Shown here piece after piece: positions 21,243 through 35,007 of a stretch of 64,000 bases of DNA. The DNA is from Geopseudomonas sagittaria (lineage in GTDB: Bacteria; Pseudomonadota; Gammaproteobacteria; Pseudomonadales; Pseudomonadaceae), in the NCBI RefSeq assembly GCF_900115715.1, contig NZ_FOXM01000001.1:372001-436000 (forward strand). Reading direction: 5' to 3'. Position 1 is the first letter of the stretch; each line of letters begins with the position of its first letter. The position numbers and the translations under genes were made by a program. The notes under the pieces were generated by a model, which saw only the letters and a program-made list of their open reading frames with translations, was not told where the DNA came from and did not search any database.

Positions 21243-21250
21243 CTCATCCG

Positions 21251-21275
21251 GGTGGCCGGGGCTTCCCCGGCCACC
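21251..21275. repeat. Perfect 11-bp hairpin at the 3' side of clpB
   Basis: GGTGGCCGGGG and CCCCGGCCACC pair fully around a CTT loop, 12 bases after the clpB stop. There is no U-run; it may block exonucleases ahead of the main terminator. Confidence 0.6.
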
Positions 21276-21286
21276 TCGCCCCCCCT

Positions 21287-23851
<2,565 letters not shown>

Positions 23852-23936
23852 GGTTTCGTCCTTCGTAAGCAACGGCGGACCGGGCAACAGGCACCCGACA
23901 GCACAGCGAGTCCGCCAGGGGATTCGGTTGCAGGAT

Positions 23937-23967
23937 AGATGAGGACGATTGGCGGCGATTCAAGGGG
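23937..23967 (-). promoter_or_regulatory. Sigma-32 (heat-shock) promoter of clpB
   Basis: On the minus strand CCCCTTGAA (23959-23967) and CCTCATCT (23937-23944) are 14 bp apart, close to the RpoH consensus CTTGAA and CCCCATNT. The start of transcription would fall near 23930, leaving a leader of about 80 bases before clpB. Confidence 0.85.
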
Positions 23968-24013
23968 CGGGAACTTGACCGGAGTCAAGCGGGACGCAGG
24001 GCGTCCGCGGATG

Positions 24014-24039
24014 CGTTCCCACGCAGGAGCGTGGGAACG
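24014..24039. repeat. REP-type hairpin (GTTCCCACGC family)
   Basis: CGTTCCCACGC and GCGTGGGAACG pair perfectly over 11 bp around an AGGA loop. This palindrome is of a kind repeated many times in Pseudomonas genomes. It lies between the pgeF stop and the clpB promoter and may act as the pgeF mRNA end. Confidence 0.7.
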
Positions 24040-24061
24040 ATCGGCACACCACAAAGCGCCC

Positions 24062-24811
24062 TCAGTGCGAGGATGGCTCCAGCCAGATCAGGCTGGCCAG
24101 GCGCCCGGTACGCGGTTCGCGGCGGTAGGAGTAGAAGCGTTCGGCATCGCTGAAGGTGCACAGCCCGCCGCCGTACACCGCGGTGACGCCGATGGCCGCC
24201 AGGCGGATGCGCGCCAGCCGGTAGAGGTCGGCCATGAAGCGCTCGGGATTGACGCTGGGCACGAAGGCCTCGGCCGCCTCGGCATGCTGCGCGACGAAGG
24301 CCTCGCGCACCTCGGCGCCGACCTCGAAGGCCCGCGGGCCAATGGCCGGACCCAGCCAGACCAGCACCTCGGACTGCGGACAGCCCAGCGCGGCAACGCT
24401 GGCCTCCAGCACCCCGGCGGCCAGGCCGCGCCAGCCGGCATGCGCCGCCGCCACGCGGCTGCCGGCGCGGTCGCAGAACAGCACCGGCAGGCAGTCGGCG
24501 GTCATGATGGTGCAGGCGACGCCCGGGGTGGCGCTCCAGCTGGCGTCGGCCTCGGCGACCCGCGCCGGGTCGGCCTCGACCACCGCCACGCCGTGCACCT
24601 GACTGAGCCAGGCCGGCCGGCAGCCGAGCAGCGCCTGCAGGCGCCGGCGATTTTCGGCGACGGCGGCGGGATCGTCACCGACGTGATCGCCAAGATTGCA
24701 GCTGTCGAACGGCGCCTGGCTGACGCCGCCGGCGCGGCTGGTCACGCAGGCGCGCACCTTGGCCGGCGCCGGCCAGTCGGGCACCAGCAGATCCGACCAG
24801 GCGAGACTCAT
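24062..24811 (-). CDS. pgeF: Peptidoglycan editing factor PgeF (YfiH, laccase-domain family)
   Basis: PgeF-family proteins remove misincorporated residues from peptidoglycan precursors; homologues also act on purine nucleosides, and older annotations call them polyphenol oxidases. The 249-residue protein has the metal-site motifs NLGDHVGDDP, TADCLPVLF and AAHAGWRGLAAGV, with the conserved His and Cys residues of the family. It overlaps the rluD stop by 4 bases (ATGA), and rluD-pgeF is a common operon. Confidence 0.93.
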   Translation of the reverse strand: MSLAWSDLLVPDWPAPAKVRACVTSRAGGVSQAPFDSCNLGDHVGDDPAAVAENRRRLQALLGCRPAWLSQVHGVAVVEADPARVAEADASWSATPGVACTIMTADCLPVLFCDRAGSRVAAAHAGWRGLAAGVLEASVAALGCPQSEVLVWLGPAIGPRAFEVGAEVREAFVAQHAEAAEAFVPSVNPERFMADLYRLARIRLAAIGVTAVYGGGLCTFSDAERFYSYRREPRTGRLASLIWLEPSSH

Positions 24812-25770
24812 CCGATAAACGCCTCGCGGTCGCCGCGCAGCAGATTGAGCAGCTCGACCAGGTCGTCCGGCAGCGGCGACTCCCAGCCCATGCGCTCGCC
24901 GCTCACCGGGTGATCCAACTCGAGGAAGCGCGCATGCAGCGCCTGGCGCGGATACTCGCGCAGGGCCTGGACCAGCACCGGGTTGGTGGCTGGCGGAATG
25001 CGGAAGCGCCCGCCGTAGATCGGGTCACCGACCAGCGGGAAATTGACGTGGGCCATGTGCACGCGAATCTGGTGGGTGCGCCCGGTCTCCAGCTTGACCC
25101 GCACATGGGTATGCGCGCGGAAGCGCTCGAGCACGCGGTAGTGGCTGACCGCCGGCTTGCCGGTACTGGTCACCGCCATCTTCTGGCGCTGCTGCGAGTG
25201 GCGACCGATGGGCGCATCGACCTTGCCGCCGGCAGTGACCACGCCTTGCACGATGGCCTCGTAGACGCGGCTGACGCTGCGCGCCTGCAGCTGGGTGACC
25301 AGCTTGGTGTGCGCCTCGAGGGTCTTGGCCACCACCATCAGGCCGGTGGTGTCCTTGTCCAGACGGTGGACGATGCCGCCGCGCGGCACGCTGGCCAGCT
25401 CGGGCCAGTGATGCAGCAGGGCGTTGAGCAGGGTGCCGTCGGCGTGCCCGGCGGCCGGATGCACCACCAGCCCGGCGGGCTTGTCCAGTACCAGCAGGTG
25501 GTCGTCCTCGTAGACGATGTTCAGGGCGATATCCTGCGCCCGGTACTCGACCTGCGCGTCGCGCTCGGCCTCCAGCTGCAGCACAGCACCGCCGTGGACG
25601 ACGTCGCGCGGGCGCAGCACGGCGCCGTCCACGGTCAGCCGGCCATCCTTGATCCAGCCGGCCAGGCGCGAGCGCGAATGATCGGGAAAGACCTGGGCGG
25701 CGATCTGGTCAAGACGTTGCCCGCCCAGCTCGGACGGCACCTCGGCACGCAATTGAATGATTTCGGACAT
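24808..25770 (-). CDS. rluD: 23S rRNA pseudouridine synthase RluD
   Basis: RluD makes pseudouridines 1911, 1915 and 1917 in helix 69 of 23S rRNA. The 320-residue protein has an N-terminal S4 RNA-binding domain (GGQRLDQIAAQVFPDHSRSRL) and the catalytic motif HRLDKDTTG with the essential Asp near residue 137. Of three nearby ATGs, 25770 (MSEIIQLRAEVPSEL) best matches Pseudomonas RluD; 25779 and 25812 are less likely. It is divergent from bamD, as usual. Confidence 0.96.
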   Translation of the reverse strand: MSEIIQLRAEVPSELGGQRLDQIAAQVFPDHSRSRLAGWIKDGRLTVDGAVLRPRDVVHGGAVLQLEAERDAQVEYRAQDIALNIVYEDDHLLVLDKPAGLVVHPAAGHADGTLLNALLHHWPELASVPRGGIVHRLDKDTTGLMVVAKTLEAHTKLVTQLQARSVSRVYEAIVQGVVTAGGKVDAPIGRHSQQRQKMAVTSTGKPAVSHYRVLERFRAHTHVRVKLETGRTHQIRVHMAHVNFPLVGDPIYGGRFRIPPATNPVLVQALREYPRQALHARFLELDHPVSGERMGWESPLPDDLVELLNLLRGDREAFIG

Positions 25771-25916
25771 GGCGGACATCGGGGAGGGCCGTGCGGCTTT
25801 GGTTTCAGCCACAGGCTTGTGGTTAAATACGACGAATTTCCCCCAGAGGATTCTGGGGTGCCAATCATATCAGGCCGGCCCCCGTCACGCACCCGGCCCC
25901 AGGGAACCCAAGCGCC

Positions 25917-26930
25917 ATGCAAGTGAAACACCTGCTGCTGATCGCCACCCTCGCCCTCACCGCCGCCTGCTCATCGAAGCAGGTGATCGACGAAAACCTC
26001 AACGAGGCCGAACTGTACCAGCAGGCGCAGGAGCACCTGGACAACGACAGCTATACCAGTGCCACGGACACCTTCAAGGCCCTGGAGTCGCGCTACCCGT
26101 TCGGCCGCTACGCCGAGCAGGCCCAGCTCGAGCTGATCTACGCGCACTACAAGAACCAGGAACCGGAAGCCGCCAAGGCTGCCGCCGAGCGCTTCATCCG
26201 CCTGCACCCGCAGCATCCCAACGTCGACTACGCCTGGTACCTCAAGGGCCTGTCCTCCTTCGACCAGGACCGCGGCCTGCTGGCGCGCTTCCTGCCGCTG
26301 GACATGACCAAGCGCGACCCCGGCGCCGCGCGCGACTCGTTCAACGAGTTCGCCCAGCTGGTCGCCCGCTACCCGAACAGCCGCTACGCCCCGGATGCCA
26401 AGGCGCGCATGATCTACCTGCGCAACCTGCTGGCCGCCTATGAAATGCACGTGGCGCACTACTACCTCAAGCGCCAGGCCTATGTCGCCGCCGCCAACCG
26501 CGGCCGCTACGTGGTGGAGAACTTCCAGGAGACCCCGGCGGTCGGCGACGGCCTGGCGGTGATGACCGAAGCCTACCAGCGCCTCGGCCTCGACGATCTC
26601 GCCGCCACCAGCCTGGCCACCCTCGAACTCAACTACCCGGAGCACCCAACCCTGGAGAGCGGCGCGTTCGTGCCCAGCGAGAAGGAAGCCGACACCCGCT
26701 CCTGGCTGAGCAAGGCCACCCTCGGCCTGATCGAGAGCGAAGCGCCGCTGCCGCCGGGACAGACCCGCGCCAGCCAGGACGTGCAGCGTCAGTACGAGGA
26801 AGCCCTGGAAGCCATTCCCGAGGAGCTGCAGCCGGAGAACGCCAGCGACCACGCCCCGGTCGCCGAAGACGACGATGCGCCGCGCAAGCGCTCCTGGTGG
26901 AGCCGCCTGAGCTTCGGCCTGTTCGACTGA
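25917..26930 (+). CDS. bamD: Outer-membrane assembly lipoprotein BamD
   Basis: BamD is the essential lipoprotein of the BAM complex that inserts beta-barrel proteins into the outer membrane. The 337-residue precursor has a lipobox (LTAAC, Cys18) followed by TPR repeats: [35 protein letters not shown] is the first. The C-terminal extension past residue 250, acidic and ending with [15 protein letters not shown], makes it longer than E. coli BamD but normal for Pseudomonas. A terminator follows at once. Confidence 0.97.
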   Translation: MQVKHLLLIATLALTAACSSKQVIDENLNEAELYQQAQEHLDNDSYTSATDTFKALESRYPFGRYAEQAQLELIYAHYKNQEPEAAKAAAERFIRLHPQHPNVDYAWYLKGLSSFDQDRGLLARFLPLDMTKRDPGAARDSFNEFAQLVARYPNSRYAPDAKARMIYLRNLLAAYEMHVAHYYLKRQAYVAAANRGRYVVENFQETPAVGDGLAVMTEAYQRLGLDDLAATSLATLELNYPEHPTLESGAFVPSEKEADTRSWLSKATLGLIESEAPLPPGQTRASQDVQRQYEEALEAIPEELQPENASDHAPVAEDDDAPRKRSWWSRLSFGLFD

Positions 26931-26948
26931 GCCGCAACGCCGGAATAC

Positions 26949-26976
26949 AAAAGGGAGGCCACTGGCCTCCCTTTTT
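26949..26976 (+). terminator. Terminator of bamD
   Basis: AAAAGGGAGGCC and GGCCTCCCTTTTT pair around an ACT loop and end in a T-run. The A-run on the other side makes it usable in both directions. Confidence 0.9.
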
Positions 26977-27001
26977 GCTTTTACGCGCCGCCCCGCCGAG
27001 C

Positions 27002-27114
27002 GCGTCGGGTCAGGCCGCAGGCCATAACCCGACACCCGGCCGCCAGGCCGGCAAGGCGGGACTCCTGTCGGCATCCTTGTCGGGTTACTCCGCCTCGCGG
27101 CTAACCCGACCTAC
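27002..27114. repeat. REPIN: two inverted REP hairpins between bamD and nadE
   Basis: Two hairpins face each other: GTCGGGT/ACCCGAC (27004-27010 with 27027-27033) and GTCGGGTTA/TAACCCGAC (27079-27087 with 27102-27110). Read on the minus strand, the second begins GTAGGTCGGGTTAGCCGC, close to the GTAGGGTGGGTTAGCCGC of the element at 34851. The TAG in that end is the nadE stop codon. Confidence 0.75.
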
Positions 27115-28745
27115 TCGCCCAGCCGCCAGCCCGAGGTGATCGGGTAACGGCGGTCGCGGCCGAAGCCGCGCTGGGTGATGCGCGGGCCGATGGCCGCCTG
27201 GCGGCGCTTGTACTCGTTGAGATCGACCAGACGCAGGATCCGGCGCACGGTATCGGCGGCGAAGCCGCGGGCGATGATGGCATCGGCCGACTGGTCCTCC
27301 TCGACGTACAGGCGCAGGATCTCGTCGAGTACCGGATAGGGCGCCAGCGAGTCCTCGTCCTTCTGGTCGGGCGCCAGCTCGGCCGACGGCGGCCGGTCGA
27401 TGACCCGCTGCGGAATCACCTCGCCGTTCAGGCGGTTGCGATACTCGCAGAGGCGGAACACCAGGGTCTTGGGCACGTCCTTGAGCACGTCGAAGCCACC
27501 GGCCATGTCGCCGTACAGCGTGCAATAGCCGACCGCCACCTCGCTCTTGTTGCCGGTGGTCAACACCAGGTAGCCCTTCTTGTTGGAGATCGCCATCAGC
27601 AGGGTGCCGCGGCAGCGCGCCTGCAGATTCTCCTCGGTGGTGTCGCGCGCCAGACCGGCGAACACCGGCGCCAGGGTGCCCATGAACGCCTCGACCATCG
27701 GCGCAATCGGCAGCACGCTGTAGGCCACCCCCAGGGTGCGCGCCTCGGCCTCGGCATCCTCGAGGCTGATCTGCGCGGTGTAGCGGTAGGGCATCATCAC
27801 CGCCTCCACCTTATCGGCGCCGAGGGCGTCCACCGCCACCGCCAGGGTCAGCGCCGAGTCGACGCCGCCGGACAGGCCGAGCACCACGCCCTTGAAGCCG
27901 TTCTTCTGCACGTAGTCACGCACGCCGAGCACCAGCGCGCCGTACACGCTGGCCTCCTCGCCGGCCAGCGCCACGCAGGCGCCGGGCTGCGGCTGCACCA
28001 GTTCCTCGTCGATCTGCAGTTCGGCGAGGAACAGGCCTTCCTCGTAGGCCGGGGCGCGCTGCAGCACATGGCCGCTGGCTGCCACCACGCAGGAGCCGCC
28101 ATCGAACACCAGCTCGTCCTGGCCACCGACTTGGTTGACGTAGACGATCGGCATGCCGCCCTCGCGCGCCCGCGTCGCCAGGGTCGCCTCGCGCACCACC
28201 TGCTTGCCGAGGTGGAACGGCGAGGCATTGAGGTTGAGCATCAGCCGCGCGCCGGCGTCACGCGCCGCGGCCATCGGCTCGGCATGCCAGATGTCCTCGC
28301 AGATGGTCAGCGCCACCGGCACGCCGGCGATCTCCACCACGCACGGCTGGTCGCCGGCGTCGAAATAGCGCTTCTCGTCGAACACCTGGTAGTTGGGCAG
28401 CTTCTGCTTGTAGTAGCGGGCCACCAGCTGGCCATCATCGAGCAGCGCGCAGGCGTTGTAGCGCCGCGCGCCCTCCACCCAGGGGAAGCCGAGCAGCACG
28501 CGGATGCCGCGCACCTCGCGGGCCAGACGCTCCAGCGCGGCTTCGATGCGCAGCTGCATGCTGCCTCTGAGCAGCAGGTCTTCCGGCGGATAGCCGCACA
28601 GCGACAGCTCGGGAAACACGATCACATCGGCCTGCCACTGTTCGCGGGCGCGCCCGGCCGCCTCGATGATGCGCTCGACGTTGCCGTGAATGTCGCCGAC
28701 GCGCAGGTTGAGCTGGGCCATCGCGACCCGCAGGACTTGACTCAT
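27111..28745 (-). CDS. nadE: Glutamine-hydrolysing NAD+ synthase NadE
   Basis: NadE amidates nicotinic acid adenine dinucleotide to NAD+, using glutamine as nitrogen donor. The 544-residue protein has an N-terminal nitrilase domain with the Glu-Lys-Cys triad (VFPELSLCGYPPED, YYKQKLPNY, LTICEDIWHAEP) and a C-terminal synthetase domain with the PP-loop LSGGVDSAL. The ATG at 28745 is preceded by GGAG at good spacing. The stop codon is provided by the end of a REP element. It is divergent from the zinc-ribbon-like gene. Confidence 0.96.
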   Translation of the reverse strand: MSQVLRVAMAQLNLRVGDIHGNVERIIEAAGRAREQWQADVIVFPELSLCGYPPEDLLLRGSMQLRIEAALERLAREVRGIRVLLGFPWVEGARRYNACALLDDGQLVARYYKQKLPNYQVFDEKRYFDAGDQPCVVEIAGVPVALTICEDIWHAEPMAAARDAGARLMLNLNASPFHLGKQVVREATLATRAREGGMPIVYVNQVGGQDELVFDGGSCVVAASGHVLQRAPAYEEGLFLAELQIDEELVQPQPGACVALAGEEASVYGALVLGVRDYVQKNGFKGVVLGLSGGVDSALTLAVAVDALGADKVEAVMMPYRYTAQISLEDAEAEARTLGVAYSVLPIAPMVEAFMGTLAPVFAGLARDTTEENLQARCRGTLLMAISNKKGYLVLTTGNKSEVAVGYCTLYGDMAGGFDVLKDVPKTLVFRLCEYRNRLNGEVIPQRVIDRPPSAELAPDQKDEDSLAPYPVLDEILRLYVEEDQSADAIIARGFAADTVRRILRLVDLNEYKRRQAAIGPRITQRGFGRDRRYPITSGWRLGE

Positions 28746-28930
28746 GCTGCTCTCCAAATGAAGGGGGCAGACGCCGCGGACTGCAAGAGTCCCGCCGCGC
28801 CTGCGGCAAGGGCTGCATTGTCCCGCAACGGCCGCAGCCGACACAACGCACAGTCGCGGCCGGCGGCGCTGGGCTCGCGCCGCCGGCGACGCTACACTGG
28901 CGCCCGATTCCGCTTGCCCACGAGAGCATT

Positions 28931-29161
28931 ATGGCTCGCCTACTGATCCTGCTTGCCCTGTTCGCCCTGGCCTGGTGGCTGTGGCGCAGCTTCACCCGCG
29001 CGAAGAAGGCCCGCCCGCCCGCCGCGCCCAAGGCCCAGCCGATGGTGCGCTGCGCCCACTGCGGGGTACACGTGCCGCAAGCCGAAGCCCTCGCCCACGA
29101 CAACCGCTGGTATTGCAGCCGTGCCCACCTCGAACAGGACAACCCCCCTGGACCGCGCTGA
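28931..29161 (+). CDS. Small PP0621-family protein with a zinc-ribbon-like Cys pattern
   Basis: The 76-residue protein has one N-terminal transmembrane helix (LLILLALFALAWWLWRSF), a basic linker, and CAHCGVHVP...RWYCSRAH, a CxxC-x(17-20)-CxxH pattern that could bind zinc. It belongs to the family named after P. putida PP_0621. Its position just before pilS, with overlap, suggests co-expression with the type IV pilus two-component system, but no role is known. Confidence 0.85.
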   Translation: MARLLILLALFALAWWLWRSFTRAKKARPPAAPKAQPMVRCAHCGVHVPQAEALAHDNRWYCSRAHLEQDNPPGPR

Positions 29162-30740
29162 CTTCTGGTCGCCGAGCACCGAGCAGGGGCAGCGCATCCT
29201 GCGCCTGTACCACCTCTATCGTCTCAGTGTCGGCCTGGCCCTGGTGCTGCTGGTCACCAGCAACATGCACCGCGAACTGCTGGACATGGCCGATCCCCAG
29301 CTGTTCCGTATCGGCAGCTGGGCCTACCTGGCGACCAACGTGGTGCTCGGCGTGCTGCTGCAGCAGACCAATCGCCCCCTGCAACTGTTCGGCCTGGCGC
29401 TGTTCGACGTCAGCCTGCTCAGCGCTCTGTTCTACGCCGCCGGCGGCATCCCCAGCGGCCTGGCGCCGCTGCTGGTGATCTCGGTGGCGATCGCCAACAG
29501 CATCCTGCGCGGGCGCCTCGGCCTGCTGATCGCCGCACTGGCCAGCAGCGGCCTGATCTACCTGACCTTCTATCTCAGCCTCAGCCGCTCGGCGGCCACC
29601 GCCCAGTACGTGCAGGCCGGCGCCCTCGGCACCCTGTGCTTTGCCGCCGCGCTGATCATCCAGGCCCTCGGCCGGCGCCTGCAGCAGAGCGAAACCCTGG
29701 CCCGCAGGCATGCCGCCGACGTCGCCGACCTGCAGGCCCTCAACGCGCTGATCCTGCAGCGCATGCGCACCGGCATCCTGGTCCTCGACCCGCAGCTGCG
29801 GGTGCTGCTGGCCAACCCCAGCAGCCAGACCCTGCTCGGCCAGAGCCAGCTGGCCACCCAGCGCCTCGACGCACACTGCCCCGCCCTGCTCGAGCGCCTG
29901 CAGCAATGGCAGGAAAATCCGGCCCTGCGCCCGCAGAGCCTGCAGGCCTTCGCCGAAGGCCCGGTGCTGCAGCCCAGCTTCGTGCCGCTGCGCCGCAAGG
30001 GCGAGCGCGACATCCTGGTGTTCCTCGAGGACGTCTCGCAGATCGCCCAGCAGGCGCAGCAGCTCAAGCTGGCCTCGCTCGGCCGCCTGACCGCCGGCAT
30101 CGCCCACGAAATCCGCAACCCGCTCGGCGCCATCAGTCACGCCGCCCAACTGCTGCAGGAAGCCGAGGACCTCAGCGCGCCGGACCGCCGCCTGACCCAG
30201 ATCATCCTCGACCACTCGCGGCGGATGAACCTGGTGGTGGAGAACGTCCTGCAACTGTCGCGCCGCCGCCAGGCCGAACCGCAGCTGCTCGACCTGCGCT
30301 ACTGGCTGCACCGCTTCGCCGGCGAACTGCGCGAAACCCAGCGCGGCGACTCCGCGGTCAACCTGCAATGCGTGTCCGGCTCGATCCAGACCCGCATGGA
30401 CCCGCAGCAGCTGACCCAGATCCTCACCAACCTGGTACAGAACGGCCTGCGCCACAGCGCTCGCAAGCACGGCAAGGGCCAGGTCTGGCTGCACCTGTTT
30501 CGCGACAGCGCCACGCAGCTGCCGGTGCTGGAGATCAGCGACGACGGCGACGGCATTCCCGCCGACCAGCTGGGCAACCTGTTCGAGCCGTTCTTCACCA
30601 CCGAAAACAAGGGCACGGGCCTTGGCCTGTACATCTCCCGCGAGCTGTGCGAAAGCAACCGCGCCCGCCTCGACCACGTTCCCCGTGAAGGCGGCGCCTG
30701 TTTCCGCATCACCTTCGCCCACCCGAAAACCGCGAGCTGA
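29121..30740 (+). CDS. pilS: Sensor histidine kinase PilS
   Basis: PilS senses unassembled pilin in the inner membrane and controls PilR to set pilA transcription. The protein has about six N-terminal transmembrane helices (LYHLYRLSVGLALVLLVTS onward), a PAS-like domain (LQRMRTGILVLDPQLRVLLAN), the phospho-acceptor box GIAHEIRNPLGAISHAAQ, an N box (LTQILTNLVQNGLRHSA) and G boxes. No ATG lies at the expected start. The nearest standard start is a GTG at 29121 (539 residues) without a ribosome site. A CTG at 29148 would give 530 residues and has AGGA 8 bases upstream. Either overlaps the preceding gene. Confidence 0.92.
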   Translation: MPTSNRTTPLDRADFWSPSTEQGQRILRLYHLYRLSVGLALVLLVTSNMHRELLDMADPQLFRIGSWAYLATNVVLGVLLQQTNRPLQLFGLALFDVSLLSALFYAAGGIPSGLAPLLVISVAIANSILRGRLGLLIAALASSGLIYLTFYLSLSRSAATAQYVQAGALGTLCFAAALIIQALGRRLQQSETLARRHAADVADLQALNALILQRMRTGILVLDPQLRVLLANPSSQTLLGQSQLATQRLDAHCPALLERLQQWQENPALRPQSLQAFAEGPVLQPSFVPLRRKGERDILVFLEDVSQIAQQAQQLKLASLGRLTAGIAHEIRNPLGAISHAAQLLQEAEDLSAPDRRLTQIILDHSRRMNLVVENVLQLSRRRQAEPQLLDLRYWLHRFAGELRETQRGDSAVNLQCVSGSIQTRMDPQQLTQILTNLVQNGLRHSARKHGKGQVWLHLFRDSATQLPVLEISDDGDGIPADQLGNLFEPFFTTENKGTGLGLYISRELCESNRARLDHVPREGGACFRITFAHPKTAS

Positions 30741-30742
30741 GC

Positions 30743-32086
<1,344 letters not shown>

Positions 32087-32417
32087 TGCCTGGCCTCAGA
32101 GCAGGCCGCCCCACCGCTCCCCGCCCCTGCCGATATGGCGGCCTGCACTCAGGCCGCCTGCACCTGCGTGCGCGTCCAGCAGCCAGCCGCAACCACACAA
32201 CGCACCTTTTTAACCCACCAGCAAAGCCAAAATGGTGCGCGCGATTGGAATAAAAACCCGCCAGCACCCGCTCAAGACAGCGCTAATTTACAGAAAAGCA
32301 CCAAAAAGATTCATCCAAGCGTCACTTTGCACTACCGTAAAGCACTCTTGACTGTTAAATTTCCCCGCCCGCCGCATACGGCAGACCTCATTCGTAGAAA
32401 ACCTCCGAGGCATCCCC
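32087..32417. other. Intergenic region pilR-gdhA
   Basis: No gene is supported in these 331 bases. GCAGGCCGCC (32101-32110) and GGCGGCCTGC (32137-32146) can form a 10-bp stem with a 26-base loop, perhaps the pilR mRNA end. From about 32200 the sequence is A+T-rich, as expected for a gdhA control region; a TTGACT at 32348 could be a -35 but has no good -10. GAGG lies about 9 bases before the gdhA start. Confidence 0.4.
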
Positions 32418-33755
<1,338 letters not shown>

Positions 33756-33793
33756 GGCCCCCGCCTGGCGACACCGTCTGAGCAGTACAGAAC

Positions 33794-33819
33794 AAGCCGG
33801 CCGCTGTGCCGGCTTTTCT
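33794..33819 (+). terminator. Terminator of gdhA
   Basis: AAGCCGGC and GCCGGCTT form an 8-bp stem with a 6-base loop, followed by TTCTTTG. Confidence 0.85.
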
Positions 33820-33945
33820 TTGTCCGCGCTTTTTTATTCCAAAACAAAAAACTTACACACTCTATTAGATTGATTGGATCTATTTCAGCCACTGCGGATG
33901 ATCTTGAATTGATAGCAGAAGCAAATCAGTCGAGTAATCAGTGGA

Positions 33946-34800
33946 ATGAGTGCCAAGGCCGCGAGCAAGCCCCGTCTGTTGTGGTTCGACCTGAGCAGCG
34001 CGCAGAGCGCCGAGCAGTGCATCGAGCAATTGGCTCCGCCGTGTCAGGTCACCCTTGGCTATGGGCTCGGCAGCCTGCCCGCAGCGGACGAGAAGAACCC
34101 GCCGGACATGATCTGCGTGCAATTCGACCGTCCCGACAGCAGCGGTCTGAACCTGCTGCTGGAGATCAAGCGCCGCGCGCCCTCCATCCCGATCACCATG
34201 CTCACCGTGCAGCACTCCGAGGAACTGGCCGTCTGGGCGTTCCGCTCGGGCGTCTGGGAGTATCTGACGTTGCCCTTGTCCAGCGCCGAGCGCCAGCGCT
34301 ACCTCAAATCCCTGCGCGACCTCCTCGACCTGCGCCGGCGCCCGCCAGGTAGCCAGCGCCTGCGCCCGGTACGTACCGAGCAACTGCCCGACTGCGTGCG
34401 CCTGAACCGCTCACAGCATAGCCACCAGCCGCTCTACGCCGCCCTGGCGCATATCGACAATCACTTCCGGGAGCGGATCGAAGAGAAGGAAATGGCCGAC
34501 CTCTGCGCCATGACCGTGGTGCGCTTCAGCCGCCTGTTCAAGCAGAACTGCGGCATCGGCTTTCAGGAATACGTGATGCGCAAGCGCATGCAGGCCGCCG
34601 AAGAGCTGCTGCTCAACAGCGAGATCCCTGTCTCCAGCGTGGCCTACATGGTTGGTTTCAAGGATCCATCCTACTTCGCCCGCGCCTTCCGCCAGCACTT
34701 CGGCCACAGCCCGAGTGCCCTCCGGCAGGCTCAGCCAGCGGAAACGACAACAGCGCAAGTCGAGCGACTGGATGGCGGGTCAGCGGATCTGCTGCAGTAG
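33946..34800 (+). CDS. AraC-type regulator with a degenerate receiver domain
   Basis: The 284-residue protein has an N-terminal receiver-like domain (about 10-130) and a C-terminal AraC helix-turn-helix pair (about 165-265: MADLCAMTVVRFSRLFKQ and VSSVAYMVGFKDPSYFARAF, ending FGHSPSALR). In the receiver, the phospho-acceptor position before RPD is Q (ICVQFDRPDSSG) and the conserved Lys is Leu (EYLTLPLSS), so phosphorylation is unlikely. The start has only a weak ribosome site. A run of TAG codons ends the gene. It is next to, and convergent with, the Tad pilus operon, which has no other regulator nearby, so control of that operon is a reasonable guess. The upstream region is A+T-rich. Confidence 0.85.
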   Translation: MSAKAASKPRLLWFDLSSAQSAEQCIEQLAPPCQVTLGYGLGSLPAADEKNPPDMICVQFDRPDSSGLNLLLEIKRRAPSIPITMLTVQHSEELAVWAFRSGVWEYLTLPLSSAERQRYLKSLRDLLDLRRRPPGSQRLRPVRTEQLPDCVRLNRSQHSHQPLYAALAHIDNHFRERIEEKEMADLCAMTVVRFSRLFKQNCGIGFQEYVMRKRMQAAEELLLNSEIPVSSVAYMVGFKDPSYFARAFRQHFGHSPSALRQAQPAETTTAQVERLDGGSADLLQ

Positions 34801-34821
34801 TAGTAGTAGTAGTAGTAGTAG
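34798..34821 (+). repeat. (TAG)x8 trinucleotide repeat at the stop of the AraC-type gene
   Basis: Eight consecutive TAG triplets run in the reading frame of the regulator gene. The first is its stop codon, so the protein end is protected by eight tandem stops. Slippage here would not change the protein. Confidence 0.97.
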
Positions 34822-34850
34822 CAGAACGCCGACCCTCGGAGGTAGCACCC

Positions 34851-34976
34851 GTAGGGTGGGTTAGCCGCGCAGCGGCGTAACCCACCAACGCCCCCACCGA
34901 CGATGCCGACAGCAGTGTCCATTGCCGACCTCGCGGCCGGTTGGTGGGTTACGGCCTGAGGCCTAACCCACCCTAC
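34851..34976. repeat. REPIN: pair of inverted REP elements
   Basis: The left element (34851-34886) begins GTAGGGTGGGTTA and closes with TAACCCACC around CGCGCAGCGGCG. The right one (about 34941-34976) is nearly its reverse complement, ending TAACCCACCCTAC. About 55 bases lie between. Such inverted pairs (REPINs) are moved by RAYT transposases elsewhere in the genome. It lies between the AraC-type gene and tadD, two convergent genes. Confidence 0.85.
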
Positions 34977-35007
34977 GTGCTCGAAAAGCCTGGCTCCCGC
35001 TGAACCC

